DNA of 24,667 bases from positions 1-24,667 of the IMG/VR virus record IMGVR_UViG_3300034104_000152, one strand, 5' to 3'. The notes beneath the pieces were generated by a model. That model saw only the letters and a list, made by a program, of their open reading frames with translations. It was not told where the DNA came from and did not search any database. How positions within the stretch are numbered: the stretch's first letter is position 1; every line of letters begins with the position of its first letter. The translations under genes and the position numbers were made by a program. Source of the DNA: a virus. This document shows, one piece after another, positions 15,643 to 22,498 of this stretch.

Positions 15643-16404
15643 ACAACTTCTCCGCGCCTGGGGCCTGAGCCATGAAGGAAATCAGATTGTTGTTGACGGC
15701 AACCTTTTGTTCCTCTTCCGTCAACGGAGGAACAATGTACTCATGGGTTGAAGGAAGAATATCCTTCATCTCAAACGCTTTGTTCCCTTGTCGGAGTTTA
15801 GCGTTTAGGTTCCCAGTAGCAAAGCCACTCAAGGCTAACAGCATAGCCTTGTTCCCCAGATAACCGTCATGCAGCATGATCTCGATGTTCCGCATGTCGT
15901 CTGCTGGGATGTTGTCAGGACACCCACCGTGAGCCCAGACGTAAGCCCGAGCCTGTGAGTAAGTGTCCCTTAAGAGTTTTTTCGGGAGTCCCCGTAGGAA
16001 GGCTGGATAGCCTCTTGAATGCCCTTGATCATCTCGAGTTGAACAGTGAAGGGCATTTCCTCTTCAATCTGCTCATAGGTCAGATCATCAAGATTTCCTT
16101 CGATGGGAACCAAGAGCCGGAACATCTCGACAATGCGGTTCTCGACCTGCATAGCGGTGCGTACAAGCTCTTTTGTGGACCGACCATCCACATATACGTC
16201 CCCGTCCTTTTCCTCGCCTTGTAGGCCCTTTACAGCCTTCTCGTAGCGGGTTTGGAACTTGGCCTCATCTACTACTTCAATCCTGGCTTGCATGTCCTCC
16301 ATCTCTTTAGATAGAGGAACACGAACCTTGAAGGTCTTGTTCGCCAGGACGAACGACTTGATGCGAAGGGATGACGTATCCCCAAAGGCTTGGGAGAGCT
16401 TCAT
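15623..16404 (-). CDS. Tail assembly chaperone, long form by -1 frameshift (gpGT-like)
   Basis: If ribosomes slip -1 at A AAA AAC (15982-15976), the 144-aa short form is extended. The tail begins LLRDTYSQARAYVWAHGGCP and runs to the stop at 15623, about 260 aa in total. The -1 frame is open from the slip site for 117 residues with no stop. It contains MLHDGYLGNKAMLLALSGFA, and no ribosome site is needed to explain it. In lambda the G and GT proteins bind the tape measure and recruit tube subunits; the ratio is set by frameshifting. The first ATG in this frame (15895) is not a convincing independent start because the coding signal runs upstream of it. Position directly before the gp10-like gene and tape measure fits the family. 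Confidence 0.87.
15918..15982 (-). promoter_or_regulatory. Programmed -1 ribosomal frameshift signal
   Basis: The heptamer A AAA AAC lies at 15982-15976 in the correct phase (CGA AAA AAC TCT TAA). After a 7-nt spacer, GGACAC at 15968-15963 can pair with GTGTCC at 15923-15918, with a 39-nt loop that may fold further. Slippery site, spacer and the open -1 frame together make this the best-supported regulatory element in the window. The stem is short and unproven. Confidence 0.85.
15970..16404 (-). CDS. Tail assembly chaperone, short form (gpG-like)
   Basis: This 144-aa mostly helical protein starts MKLSQAFGDTSSLRIKSFVL. It carries a beta-hairpin N-terminus, then acidic helices (LTYEQIEEEMPFTVQLEMIK), and ends SYGDSRKNS. 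The short form terminates at 15970, five codons after the point where the slippery heptamer begins. By position (after the tube protein genes, before the tape measure) and by the frameshift it is the lambda gpG equivalent. The short form is normally made in large excess over the fused form. The start codon is ATG, 2 nt after the previous stop. Confidence 0.88.
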   Translation of the reverse strand: MKLSQAFGDTSSLRIKSFVLANKTFKVRVPLSKEMEDMQARIEVVDEAKFQTRYEKAVKGLQGEEKDGDVYVDGRSTKELVRTAMQVENRIVEMFRLLVPIEGNLDDLTYEQIEEEMPFTVQLEMIKGIQEAIQPSYGDSRKNS

Positions 16405-16405
16405 A

Positions 16406-16627
16406 TTATCTTGGCTTTATGATGTGTTGATAGATGGAATCGTTGACACGAACCGCGAAGTCCACCACTTCCTCGGGGCTCATCGTGTTGGCGTGGTTCT
16501 TTGCAATCTCATGCGCAAGGCTCACAGCGGTAAGCCTTTGCTGAGTGAAACCAAACCAATCTTTTCTTGTCTCTGCTTGAGCAATTAAAAAGCCAAGCAG
16601 ATCATTCGTGTTTTGTATTGTGGTCAT
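16406..16627 (-). CDS. Small helical protein before tail chaperone, 73 aa
   Basis: This 73-aa protein is helical (DLLGFLIAQAETRKDWFGFT, then LTAVSLAHEIAKNHANTMSP). An EEVVDFAVRVNDSIYQHII segment near the C-terminus could be an amphipathic helix. It overlaps the preceding 51-aa gene as ATGA and ends 2 nt before the chaperone start. No named family is recognised. Genes between tube protein and chaperone are often tail-assembly accessories; that is the only clue. Confidence 0.7.
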   Translation of the reverse strand: MTTIQNTNDLLGFLIAQAETRKDWFGFTQQRLTAVSLAHEIAKNHANTMSPEEVVDFAVRVNDSIYQHIIKPR

Positions 16628-16779
16628 TGTTTCAGGATTTGCAGACAGATATATTCCGCAGTGTCGGGTTCAGCCTCTTCCAAAGCTAACTCAACTTCCT
16701 CTTGGTCTACATGGAACCCCCGAGCAAACGCCCGGAGGTCGCCCTTGTACTCGACCATCTGAGCGATGATCTCATCCAT
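16624..16779 (-). CDS. Small helical protein, 51 aa
   Basis: The gene begins MDEIIAQMVEYKGDLRAFAR and ends TAEYICLQILKQ. The ATG at 16779-16777 overlaps the upstream stop as TAATG, with GGAG 9 nt upstream. A longer reading from 16869 is rejected because it would overlap the second tail tube gene by 91 nt. The sequence has an alternating acidic helix with a helix-turn-helix-like profile (DLRAFARGFHVDQEEVELAL), but this does not establish DNA binding. Its role may be in tail assembly. Confidence 0.7.
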   Translation of the reverse strand: MDEIIAQMVEYKGDLRAFARGFHVDQEEVELALEEAEPDTAEYICLQILKQ

Positions 16780-17297
16780 TAGTTGTTGCTCCAGCCAAAC
16801 TGACCGCCGCGAGGATGGATCGTGAACGTGGCCTTCGCTTCTGCCCCAGGCTGGGCATCGATCTGCCACTGCGCCGCCCGACCGTTGAACGCATAGGCCA
16901 CCACGTTCGTGCCGTCGTAAGCAGCAATAACGTAGGTGCGATCCACAGTTCCAGAGTAGGCGTCAGTGCGAATCTGGATCAACGCGGTGTCAGCCGGGTT
17001 CCAGGCTGCCGTGATGGTCAGGCTAGTAGGGGCCGCTTGTGCAGGAATCTTGTCCGATTGCCGTGCGCCAGCAACCGAATAGTTCACTACTGCATCATCT
17101 TGCCCAAAAGCTGGGATAGCCTCCACAGCGATAGCCATACCGTTAGCACCAGTGCCGCCAGCAGTAGTGCCAACAATCGCCGCAACTTGCGCCGTCCAGA
17201 CAGACAGGTTGGCAGTTGAAAGCGTGGTCGGCGTGGCCGCGCTTTGAGCCCATAGGGTCGCGGTAAACCCAGGAAGAACCTTACTTGGGAGTGCCAT
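16779..17297 (-). CDS. Tail tube protein paralogue 2
   Basis: This 172-aa protein is the second of two tandem homologues. It begins MALPSKVLPGFTATLWAQ and shares long blocks with copy 1: AFGQDDA, SVAGARQSDK, APTSLTITAAWNP, WQIDAQPGAEAK, TIHPRG and QFGWSNN. It differs by an extra ~9 residues in a Gly/Ala-rich loop (about 40-55, GTTAGGTGANG) and by scattered substitutions. It most likely builds the tail tube or a decorated part of it, but position alone cannot tell which copy is the main tube protein. SD GAGG precedes the ATG. It ends in a TAATG overlap with the next small gene. Confidence 0.75.
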   Translation of the reverse strand: MALPSKVLPGFTATLWAQSAATPTTLSTANLSVWTAQVAAIVGTTAGGTGANGMAIAVEAIPAFGQDDAVVNYSVAGARQSDKIPAQAAPTSLTITAAWNPADTALIQIRTDAYSGTVDRTYVIAAYDGTNVVAYAFNGRAAQWQIDAQPGAEAKATFTIHPRGGQFGWSNN

Positions 17298-17305
17298 GAT
17301 TTACC

Positions 17306-17800
17306 TCAGACGTTGTTAGACCAACCGAATTGGTTGCCACGCGGGTGGATCGTCAGCATAACCTTGGCTTCTGCGCCCGGTTGAGCATCGATCTGCCACT
17401 GAGACACGCGGCCATTGAAGGCGTAATAAACGATGTTTGCGCCTTCAGTAGCAGAGATCACGAACGTGCGGTCAACAGTACCGTTGTACGCATCAGCACG
17501 AAGCAACAGCAAAACCGAGTCAGTCGGATTCCACGCGGCAGTGATCGTGAGCGAGGTCGGAGCACTCTGGACAGGCACCTTATCGGACTGTCGAGCACCT
17601 GCAACAGAGAAGTTGGCAGAAGCATCGTCTTGACCGAACGCAGGCACTGCCTCGACGTTCATCAAGTTACCGGAAATAGCCAGAGGACTGACGCTTGCAA
17701 CCAGAGCAAGCTGTGCAGTGGTCAACGGCGTCGGAGAAGCCCCAGGTTGTGCGTACATTGCCACACTAAACCCAGGCAGAACTTTATTTGGCAGAGCCAT
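17306..17800 (-). CDS. Major tail (tube) protein, copy 1
   Basis: This 164-aa protein begins MALPNKVLPGFSVAMYAQPG and has the compact beta-rich composition of tail tube proteins. It has a strong SD (AAAGGA) and follows the tail completion gene by 10 nt, the normal position for the main tube protein. It is followed 8 nt later by its paralogue, with which it shares the N- and C-terminal ends nearly exactly. Identification as tube protein is from order (connector, closure, completion, tube, chaperone, tape measure) and length; no fold-level match was tested. Confidence 0.78.
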   Translation of the reverse strand: MALPNKVLPGFSVAMYAQPGASPTPLTTAQLALVASVSPLAISGNLMNVEAVPAFGQDDASANFSVAGARQSDKVPVQSAPTSLTITAAWNPTDSVLLLLRADAYNGTVDRTFVISATEGANIVYYAFNGRVSQWQIDAQPGAEAKVMLTIHPRGNQFGWSNNV

Positions 17801-17810
17801 GATTTTCCTT

Positions 17811-18230
17811 TCAAGTTGGGATGTCTAGTGTGCAGTCCAAGAAAACCTGGGCCATCTTTTCTTTGTCGTCGTAGGAATTGTAGAGCCAAAACACATCCGC
17901 CTTGGCAATCCAAAACCCATATGTCGGCCCACCGAAAACTCCGGTGTAGCCATGCAAAGATTGTAGTATCTGGTTACTGATTGTGAAACCGTCTTCCATT
18001 CCCTGAGTGAAAATAGAGATTTGGAAGACAGGTCGATCTATACCTTTGTTTGCTTGGTTTCCACCTGTATACACTTCTTGGTGGACATTCCTAAGTTGCC
18101 AAGTGAGGAACTTAGGCTCTAAGGCAAAGTTACGGTTGAAAGCAGAGTAGACAGGAACCGGCGTGACAATGCTAGTCAGGTGAGCCTGAATCGCCTTAGC
18201 GTAGTCAACCGGATTCTTTTGCGATGCCAT
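17811..18230 (-). CDS. Tail completion / neck protein, DUF3168-like (gp17-type)
   Basis: This 139-aa protein begins MASQKNPVDYAKAIQAHLTS and contains VPVYSAFNR, VFQISIFTQGMEDGFTISNQ and VFLDCTLDIPT. The arrangement of an N-terminal helix, strands with VFQISIF and a second helix fits DUF3168 proteins, which close the tail end facing the head or stabilise the neck. It starts in a TGATG overlap with the head-closure stop and ends just before the tube protein's SD. Position between head closure and tube protein is the usual one, so confidence is fairly good without a profile match. Confidence 0.75.
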   Translation of the reverse strand: MASQKNPVDYAKAIQAHLTSIVTPVPVYSAFNRNFALEPKFLTWQLRNVHQEVYTGGNQANKGIDRPVFQISIFTQGMEDGFTISNQILQSLHGYTGVFGGPTYGFWIAKADVFWLYNSYDDKEKMAQVFLDCTLDIPT

Positions 18231-18571
18231 CAGACTGCCGTTTGAGGATCATTGCGGAAGCACAAGAGCTTTACGTGCTGCCGATTATTGTCTGACTTTG
18301 CGTCTTCAATTCGCCACGCTTTACCATCGTAGGTAATGGAATAATTACCTGGGTCTTCAACGATAGTTCTTGCGTTTGGAGTGTAGTTAATCTCAAACTC
18401 AGTGATGTCGTGATAGTCACGATACTTGTCTGAAATCTTGATTGAACTGTTTACCTCATGCACTTTTGCTCTGGTCGTAAACCACAGAGTCTGAGTTACA
18501 CCCTGTTCACCAAACGCTGATTTGGTAAAAGAAAGCGTATTGATGCTGATGGATTCAAACCTAGTAATCAT
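18230..18571 (-). CDS. Head closure / head-tail adaptor protein (SPP1 gp16-like)
   Basis: This 113-aa beta-rich protein is small, basic to neutral, and contains ITRFESISINTLSFTKSAFG, KISDKYRDYHDITEFEINYT and YSITYDGKAWRIEDA. The beta-barrel profile with a Y-x-I-x-Y-D-G-K-x-W-x-I-E motif is typical of head-tail joining proteins that sit on the connector and close the capsid. It overlaps the upstream connector as ATGA and the downstream completion gene as TGATG. The position (connector, closure, completion) is the standard HK97-like order. Confidence 0.8.
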   Translation of the reverse strand: MITRFESISINTLSFTKSAFGEQGVTQTLWFTTRAKVHEVNSSIKISDKYRDYHDITEFEINYTPNARTIVEDPGNYSITYDGKAWRIEDAKSDNNRQHVKLLCFRNDPQTAV

Positions 18572-19218
18572 AGGACAAGAGGCTTATAAGGCCGCATCAT
18601 CGCGTGAAATCCAAATGGAATCTCACGCAAAATTTTCTCTGTTGAATTTGATCTGGTGTTGTACCAGTGGGTCAACAACATCAGACCTGCTTGTTTGATG
18701 ATCGGGTAGGTAGACAGCGGATTGGAAACCGTTGTGTACTCGCACAAAACAGGACTTGTCCTCATTGTGCTGAAGTCTGTAGGAATACTGTTCACAATGA
18801 CCTTGTTTCCACTTTGATCGTAGTAATAATCAGATGGGGCAACCGTAGTCAGAACGTTAGAACTGCTCCAATACTTAACTGCTCTTACGTTAAGTCCAGA
18901 CTGACTAGAGTACATGCTCTGACTCACCGCAGGCAAGTCTAGAGCAAGAGGAACACCATACAAACTGCTGGCGTTGTAGTAAACCCGATAACCAATCGGG
19001 AAGATCGACATTCCAAGATAATCCTCAATGAACTGCCTTACAGCCAACTCTAGACCGTAAAGGTAATCATCCTGGGATGTGTCACCGTACAGGTTGACTT
19101 GATCTCTGATCTCTTCAATAGTAAGCCAAGGCGTAACAACGTCACGGGAAATCTGTTCAACTTTTTCATAGTTGAACGGATTGCGGGGAGCACCGATGAC
19201 GATGTTTTCTATGGTCAT
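18568..19218 (-). CDS. Head-tail connector (HK97 gp6-like)
   Basis: This 216-aa protein contains the connector signature in its N-terminal third: TPWLTIEEIRDQVNLYGDTS, then DDYLYGLELAVRQFIEDYLG (about 29-69). A beta-rich segment with FPIGYRVYYNASSLYGVPL follows, then YYYDQSGNKVIVNSIP and a C-terminal helix (PIIKQAGLMLLTHWYNTRSN). Proteins of this type (gp6-like / phiE125 gp8-like) form a ring below the portal. It overlaps the second capsid gene by ATGA and the head-closure gene by ATGA. The length is typical. Confidence 0.85.
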   Translation of the reverse strand: MTIENIVIGAPRNPFNYEKVEQISRDVVTPWLTIEEIRDQVNLYGDTSQDDYLYGLELAVRQFIEDYLGMSIFPIGYRVYYNASSLYGVPLALDLPAVSQSMYSSQSGLNVRAVKYWSSSNVLTTVAPSDYYYDQSGNKVIVNSIPTDFSTMRTSPVLCEYTTVSNPLSTYPIIKQAGLMLLTHWYNTRSNSTEKILREIPFGFHAMMRPYKPLVL

Positions 19219-20216
19219 ACCTTGACTCGCACACCTGCAAACGGATCACGAACGGTAGACACCATCCGCTTTTCCGCGTACATCGTAACAAAGCCTGGGG
19301 CCGTCTGTTCCATCATTTGAATGCTCATTTCCATAGCATCACCGATGGTCAAGAATCGAGGCCAGTTAGCAAGATAGATAGGATACGAAGCGCTCAGATA
19401 CGGATTTGGAATCACCGGGAAACCAAACATTCGACCTACAGCAGCACCGTCCTCATCACCGACTTCCAAGAAGATCGGCAGGTTCTGCAAGTCCTTCAGG
19501 TCACGAAGAGCTTGGATCGTCGCAGGGCGAACGTGCCAAGCATTCCCAGGCAGAGCCCAGTATTGAGACGGGAACTTGCCTACAGCAGCAGTCAGGTCAG
19601 CGTACGCAACAGCAGTCGTTGCCGTCTGGGTTGCAATCGTGTGGATGCCGTTGGTGATAGCGGTCCCAGAAGTACCAAATGCCGACGTAGCACCATCAAG
19701 GTACATATTCAGTCCACGAAGCCCTGACGTAGCGCCTGTGGCCGTCGTAGTGGACCCGGCTTGGTCGTTGTTGACTGCCATCGATGCGCCCTCAAGGGCC
19801 GCGAACTCGAGCATCAGGTCTTCTACTAGGGTCGCTTCCAGTGAATTCACATCAGAAAGCACAGCAGATCGAACCGGAAAACTAGCAGCAATATCCCGTA
19901 CAGGAAGTTTCCAGATTACCGTGTCGATATTCGGGCTGCCAGTGTTATTGGCAGGCGTGTATCCCCACGGAGTGGAATTCGTTGCGTTACCAGTTTTGGC
20001 AACAAAAAGAGCATCTGACCCATTCACAGGCATTTGCCGAGAACCCATGCGAAATGGGTTCGCTTCGCGAAGCGCTGCGAATGAGTCATCAAAAACAGTC
20101 CGACCACCTTTGTCCAGACCGGAACCTGTCAGAGCCGATGCTTCCGACAAGTCAATCGTGACTTGCCGACCCTCATGGATAGATTTCTTGATTCCGTCTA
20201 GGATTTTGTCGATCAT
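19215..20216 (-). CDS. Second HK97-fold capsid protein paralogue
   Basis: This 333-aa protein aligns along most of its length with capsid protein 1: ASALTGSGLDKGGRTVFDDS, then FAALREANPF, VNNDQAG, GLRGLNMY, and C-terminal MEQTAPGFVTMYAEKR, then STVRDP. It lacks the ~75-residue helical N-terminal region of copy 1 (coiled-coil scaffold-like) and starts near the point where homology begins. It probably folds as an HK97 capsid subunit but would not carry its own scaffold domain. It could be a minor capsid subunit, for example at the vertices, or a second hexon protein (inference; gp23/gp24 of T4 is a known precedent of paired capsid paralogues). SD AAAAGGA, with an RNA hairpin just upstream. Confidence 0.9.
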   Translation of the reverse strand: MIDKILDGIKKSIHEGRQVTIDLSEASALTGSGLDKGGRTVFDDSFAALREANPFRMGSRQMPVNGSDALFVAKTGNATNSTPWGYTPANNTGSPNIDTVIWKLPVRDIAASFPVRSAVLSDVNSLEATLVEDLMLEFAALEGASMAVNNDQAGSTTTATGATSGLRGLNMYLDGATSAFGTSGTAITNGIHTIATQTATTAVAYADLTAAVGKFPSQYWALPGNAWHVRPATIQALRDLKDLQNLPIFLEVGDEDGAAVGRMFGFPVIPNPYLSASYPIYLANWPRFLTIGDAMEMSIQMMEQTAPGFVTMYAEKRMVSTVRDPFAGVRVKV

Positions 20217-20227
20217 GGCTGTTCCTT

Positions 20228-20257
20228 TTAATGGGGGCCGAAGCCCCCGTCCATTAA
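20228..20257 (-). terminator. UUCG hairpin between the two capsid genes (attenuator or processing site)
   Basis: In the transcript, GGGGGC pairs perfectly with GCCCCC around a UUCG tetraloop (20248-20233). UUAAU and AUUAA pair outside it, leaving a four-base bulge. It overlaps the stop codon of capsid gene 1 and ends just before the SD of gene 2. The 3' side is AUUAAAA without a U-run, so it is not a textbook intrinsic terminator. It could be a partial terminator, an RNase barrier or a 3' end stabiliser. Confidence 0.6.
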
Positions 20258-21585
20258 GCTGCTGCGGTGGCAGTCGAGCGATAACGGATCAGTGCGTTGG
20301 GGTCACGCACCGAGGTGCCCAGGCGCTTCTCACCGAAGAAGGTGATGAAGCCAGGAGCGGTCTGGTCGTAGCGGCGAACCACCATGCTCAGACGATCAAT
20401 GATGGTGTGAGCCTTTTGCCAATCACCGAAATACATCGGGTAGCGAGAAGCAGTACCAGCAGCAGCGGTCGTCGGCTGGCTCGGGTTGTCGAGGTACTTG
20501 TTGACCACAACATCAAAGCCCAGCAACTGGCCCACGATACCGTCAACACTCAGACCTTCATTGCGGTTGAAGATCGGAGCGCCTTGGGTGTCACGCAGAG
20601 CGCGAATGCCGTTCAGCAGGATCGGGTTGACCATGATCTTGCAAGCAGGCGTCCAGTATTCCTGGGGCAGCGCGTAGATCATGTTGATAACGTCGGTATA
20701 GATGACGCTGTTAGCGCCAACCGTATTGACGTTGGAGGTCAACTGATCGTAGGTAGCAAGGCTATGAAGACCAGAGGTCGAACCCGTACCAGACGTACCA
20801 AACGCCGCTGCCGAGGTCGTCCCACCAGCGTACGGAGAGTTCGCGCCACCGTACTGATCCAGACCACGCAGACCATCAGCGCCACCAGTAGCCACCGAGG
20901 TGCCAGTGCCGCTTTGGTCGTTGTTCTGCACCATCGACTGAGCTTCAGCCTGGGCGAACTCCATCAGCATGTCGTCAACGACAACCGCTTCCAGACCATC
21001 GATGTCGTCCAGAGCCGCAGTGCGGATCGGGAACTGCACGTTGATGTCCTTCAGCACGATCTGCCAAATGGTCGTGTCTTCAGTGGTCGTTGCCCCGTTG
21101 TTCTGGATGCCGTAGCCCCACTGAACACCAGCGTTGCCGCTCTTCACGCGGAACTGATAGGAAGAACCATCAGTCGTCACCGTGCGAGACAGGCCGCGCA
21201 TGGGGTTAGCCAGACGCAACGCAGCGAACACCGGGTCGTAAGCGGTGCGGCCGCCCTTGCCGTCGCCACCAGCGGTCAGCGCAGATGCTTCCTTCAGGTA
21301 GGCATTCATCTGCTCTTCGCTCTGGAACATCACCAGTTCTTTTTCAAACTGGCTCTTGCCGTTGGAGATGGTCTTCAGTTGCTCACGCACCATCCGGTTC
21401 ACATCCTGGCGGATCGTCTTGGCAGGGGCCTGGATGATGCCGGGGGCTTGAACGGAGGCGACCTTGGCTTCCAGGGCAGCGATCTTCTCGCTGACTTCAG
21501 CCTTCACCGACTCAACGGCGCTTTCGAGCTTGGCGGTTTGCTGGGCTTCGATCTGATCCAGCTTTTCGATGATAACGGTAGACAT
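20254..21585 (-). CDS. Major capsid protein, HK97 fold, with N-terminal helical region
   Basis: This 443-aa protein starts at ATG 21585 with AAAGG 6 nt upstream; an in-frame TTG at 21591 is less likely. The first ~75 residues are helical and charged (EKLDQIEAQQTAKLESAVES), like the delta (scaffold) domain removed by the prohead protease. Then come QMNAYLKEASALTAGGDGKG, FAALRLANPMRGLSRTV, the spine-helix region with MLMEFAQAEAQSMVQNNDQS and GLRGLDQYG. The C-terminus is DQTAPGFITFFGEKRLGTSV, then RDP. These match HK97-type capsid proteins of the large-N-arm kind. It follows the protease by 2 nt, the standard order. It is followed, after a hairpin, by a shorter paralogue, so the shell may contain both proteins. 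Confidence 0.93.
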   Translation of the reverse strand: MSTVIIEKLDQIEAQQTAKLESAVESVKAEVSEKIAALEAKVASVQAPGIIQAPAKTIRQDVNRMVREQLKTISNGKSQFEKELVMFQSEEQMNAYLKEASALTAGGDGKGGRTAYDPVFAALRLANPMRGLSRTVTTDGSSYQFRVKSGNAGVQWGYGIQNNGATTTEDTTIWQIVLKDINVQFPIRTAALDDIDGLEAVVVDDMLMEFAQAEAQSMVQNNDQSGTGTSVATGGADGLRGLDQYGGANSPYAGGTTSAAAFGTSGTGSTSGLHSLATYDQLTSNVNTVGANSVIYTDVINMIYALPQEYWTPACKIMVNPILLNGIRALRDTQGAPIFNRNEGLSVDGIVGQLLGFDVVVNKYLDNPSQPTTAAAGTASRYPMYFGDWQKAHTIIDRLSMVVRRYDQTAPGFITFFGEKRLGTSVRDPNALIRYRSTATAAA

Positions 21586-21587
21586 CT

Positions 21588-22376
21588 TCAACCTTTCAGT
21601 TTTTGGGACAGGACGCGGAGCAACTCACGCTCTTCAAGAGCCTGGAGGATTTCCGCTTCATTGGTCACTTCCGCGTCAGACTCACTCTGGTGCGGCGCAG
21701 TAAGCTCCTCTTTCACAGCATCACGCTGTTCCAAGACTTGCTTAAAAGTAGACGCGGCAGTGACCGCATCTTTCCTAGATAGCCCTGCCTCACGCAGAGC
21801 CGACTCCAGAACCTTGAGATCAGCAGAACCGTCAGGCCGGAAGAACTCCAGCTTCTTGACTTCTGCCATCGGGTTATTCGGGTACATCACTACGGACACC
21901 TCCCGCAAACCACCGTTGGTGATCTGGAAGTACCCTTCTCCCATGTCGTCTTGATTGCACATGGACCCGTCTTCTTTGACCATGCAGTATTCGTCTGCAT
22001 AGGCACCAACAGACACGCCACCAAACATATTGGGGCTTTCGGTCATTATCTGATACAGGTCAGAGCCACTGGTGGTGTTGACGAACAACCTGCCACTAGC
22101 GTTCATGCCCTCATCATCAAACTCGAAGTTGGTCCACTCACCAACAGGCATGCTGTCGCTGTTGTGATTCAGGAACATAGGCAAAGGCTTGCCCATCTTC
22201 TGGAACTCTTGGGCCCAGGCAGAAAAGCCTTCAGGACGGTAGTAAAACTTACGACCGTCCGCGCCCTCGCGGGCTCCCCACGTAGTGACGCGGGCTTCAA
22301 TCTTTCCGGTCTGTTCCTCGGACTTTTTTTCCGGCAGGTTTAGACTTGCTTCGCAGACCAGTTGGACTTGCTTCAT
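21588..22376 (-). CDS. Prohead protease, S78-like (HK97 gp4 type)
   Basis: This 262-aa protein probably matures the capsid by cutting the capsid N-arms and itself. The catalytic elements are visible: His71 in FLNHNSDSMPVGEW, Ser122 in MFGGVSVGAYADEY, and Glu159 in LREVSVVMYPNNPMAEV. The spacing fits the herpes-type protease fold of S78 members. The C-terminal ~70 residues are helical and acidic (DLKVLESALREAGLSRKDAV), probably scaffold-like. SD AGGGG, 6 nt from the ATG at 22376. It ends 2 nt before capsid gene 1. Confidence 0.9.
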   Translation of the reverse strand: MKQVQLVCEASLNLPEKKSEEQTGKIEARVTTWGAREGADGRKFYYRPEGFSAWAQEFQKMGKPLPMFLNHNSDSMPVGEWTNFEFDDEGMNASGRLFVNTTSGSDLYQIMTESPNMFGGVSVGAYADEYCMVKEDGSMCNQDDMGEGYFQITNGGLREVSVVMYPNNPMAEVKKLEFFRPDGSADLKVLESALREAGLSRKDAVTAASTFKQVLEQRDAVKEELTAPHQSESDAEVTNEAEILQALEERELLRVLSQKLKG

Positions 22377-22491
22377 TGATTGCCCCTAACTTGATAGCTT
22401 GATTATCGTCTTTTATCTTGTGGGCAATAACTTTTGACCTATTCGCAACTGATGCCGCCAAGATGCGAAGATAGTTCACTGATTGCATCAT
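22297..22491 (-). CDS. Possible small basic ORF overlapping the protease start, 64 aa
   Basis: This ORF begins MMQSVNYLRILAASVANRSK with a good SD (AAAGGTG) just after the stop of the 115-aa gene. It fills the 122-nt gap ahead of the protease but continues 80 nt into the protease gene in another frame, ending with a Lys/Arg-rich tail (SKSKPAGKKVRGTDRKD). It may be a real short peptide or a leader coupled to the protease, or a chance reading. The protease has its own SD, so it does not depend on this ORF. No known family is recognised. Confidence 0.35.
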   Translation of the reverse strand: MMQSVNYLRILAASVANRSKVIAHKIKDDNQAIKLGAINEASPTGLRSKSKPAGKKVRGTDRKD

Positions 22492-22498
22492 ACACCTT

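Noticed and set aside
15623-15895. Separate 90-aa gene starting at 15895
   Set aside because: The same frame is open and protein-like upstream to the slip site at 15976, so it is read as the frameshifted part of the chaperone.
16780-16869. Longer start for the 51-aa gene
   Set aside because: It would overlap the second tail tube gene by 91 nt, while the ATG at 16779 has a GGAG and a TAATG junction.
21586-21591. TTG start for capsid gene 1
   Set aside because: ATG at 21585 has better SD spacing and gives the same protein minus two residues.
19576-21954. 792-codon plus-strand open frame
   Set aside because: It lies antisense to both capsid genes and the protease, whose protein features are clear. 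Its Arg/Ser-rich translation has no domain features and no ribosome site stands out. It is a shadow frame.
22377-22498. Possible promoter upstream of the prohead protease (GATAAT)
   Set aside because: No -35 box of good match is at 16-18 nt; the best pairing has 14-nt spacing.
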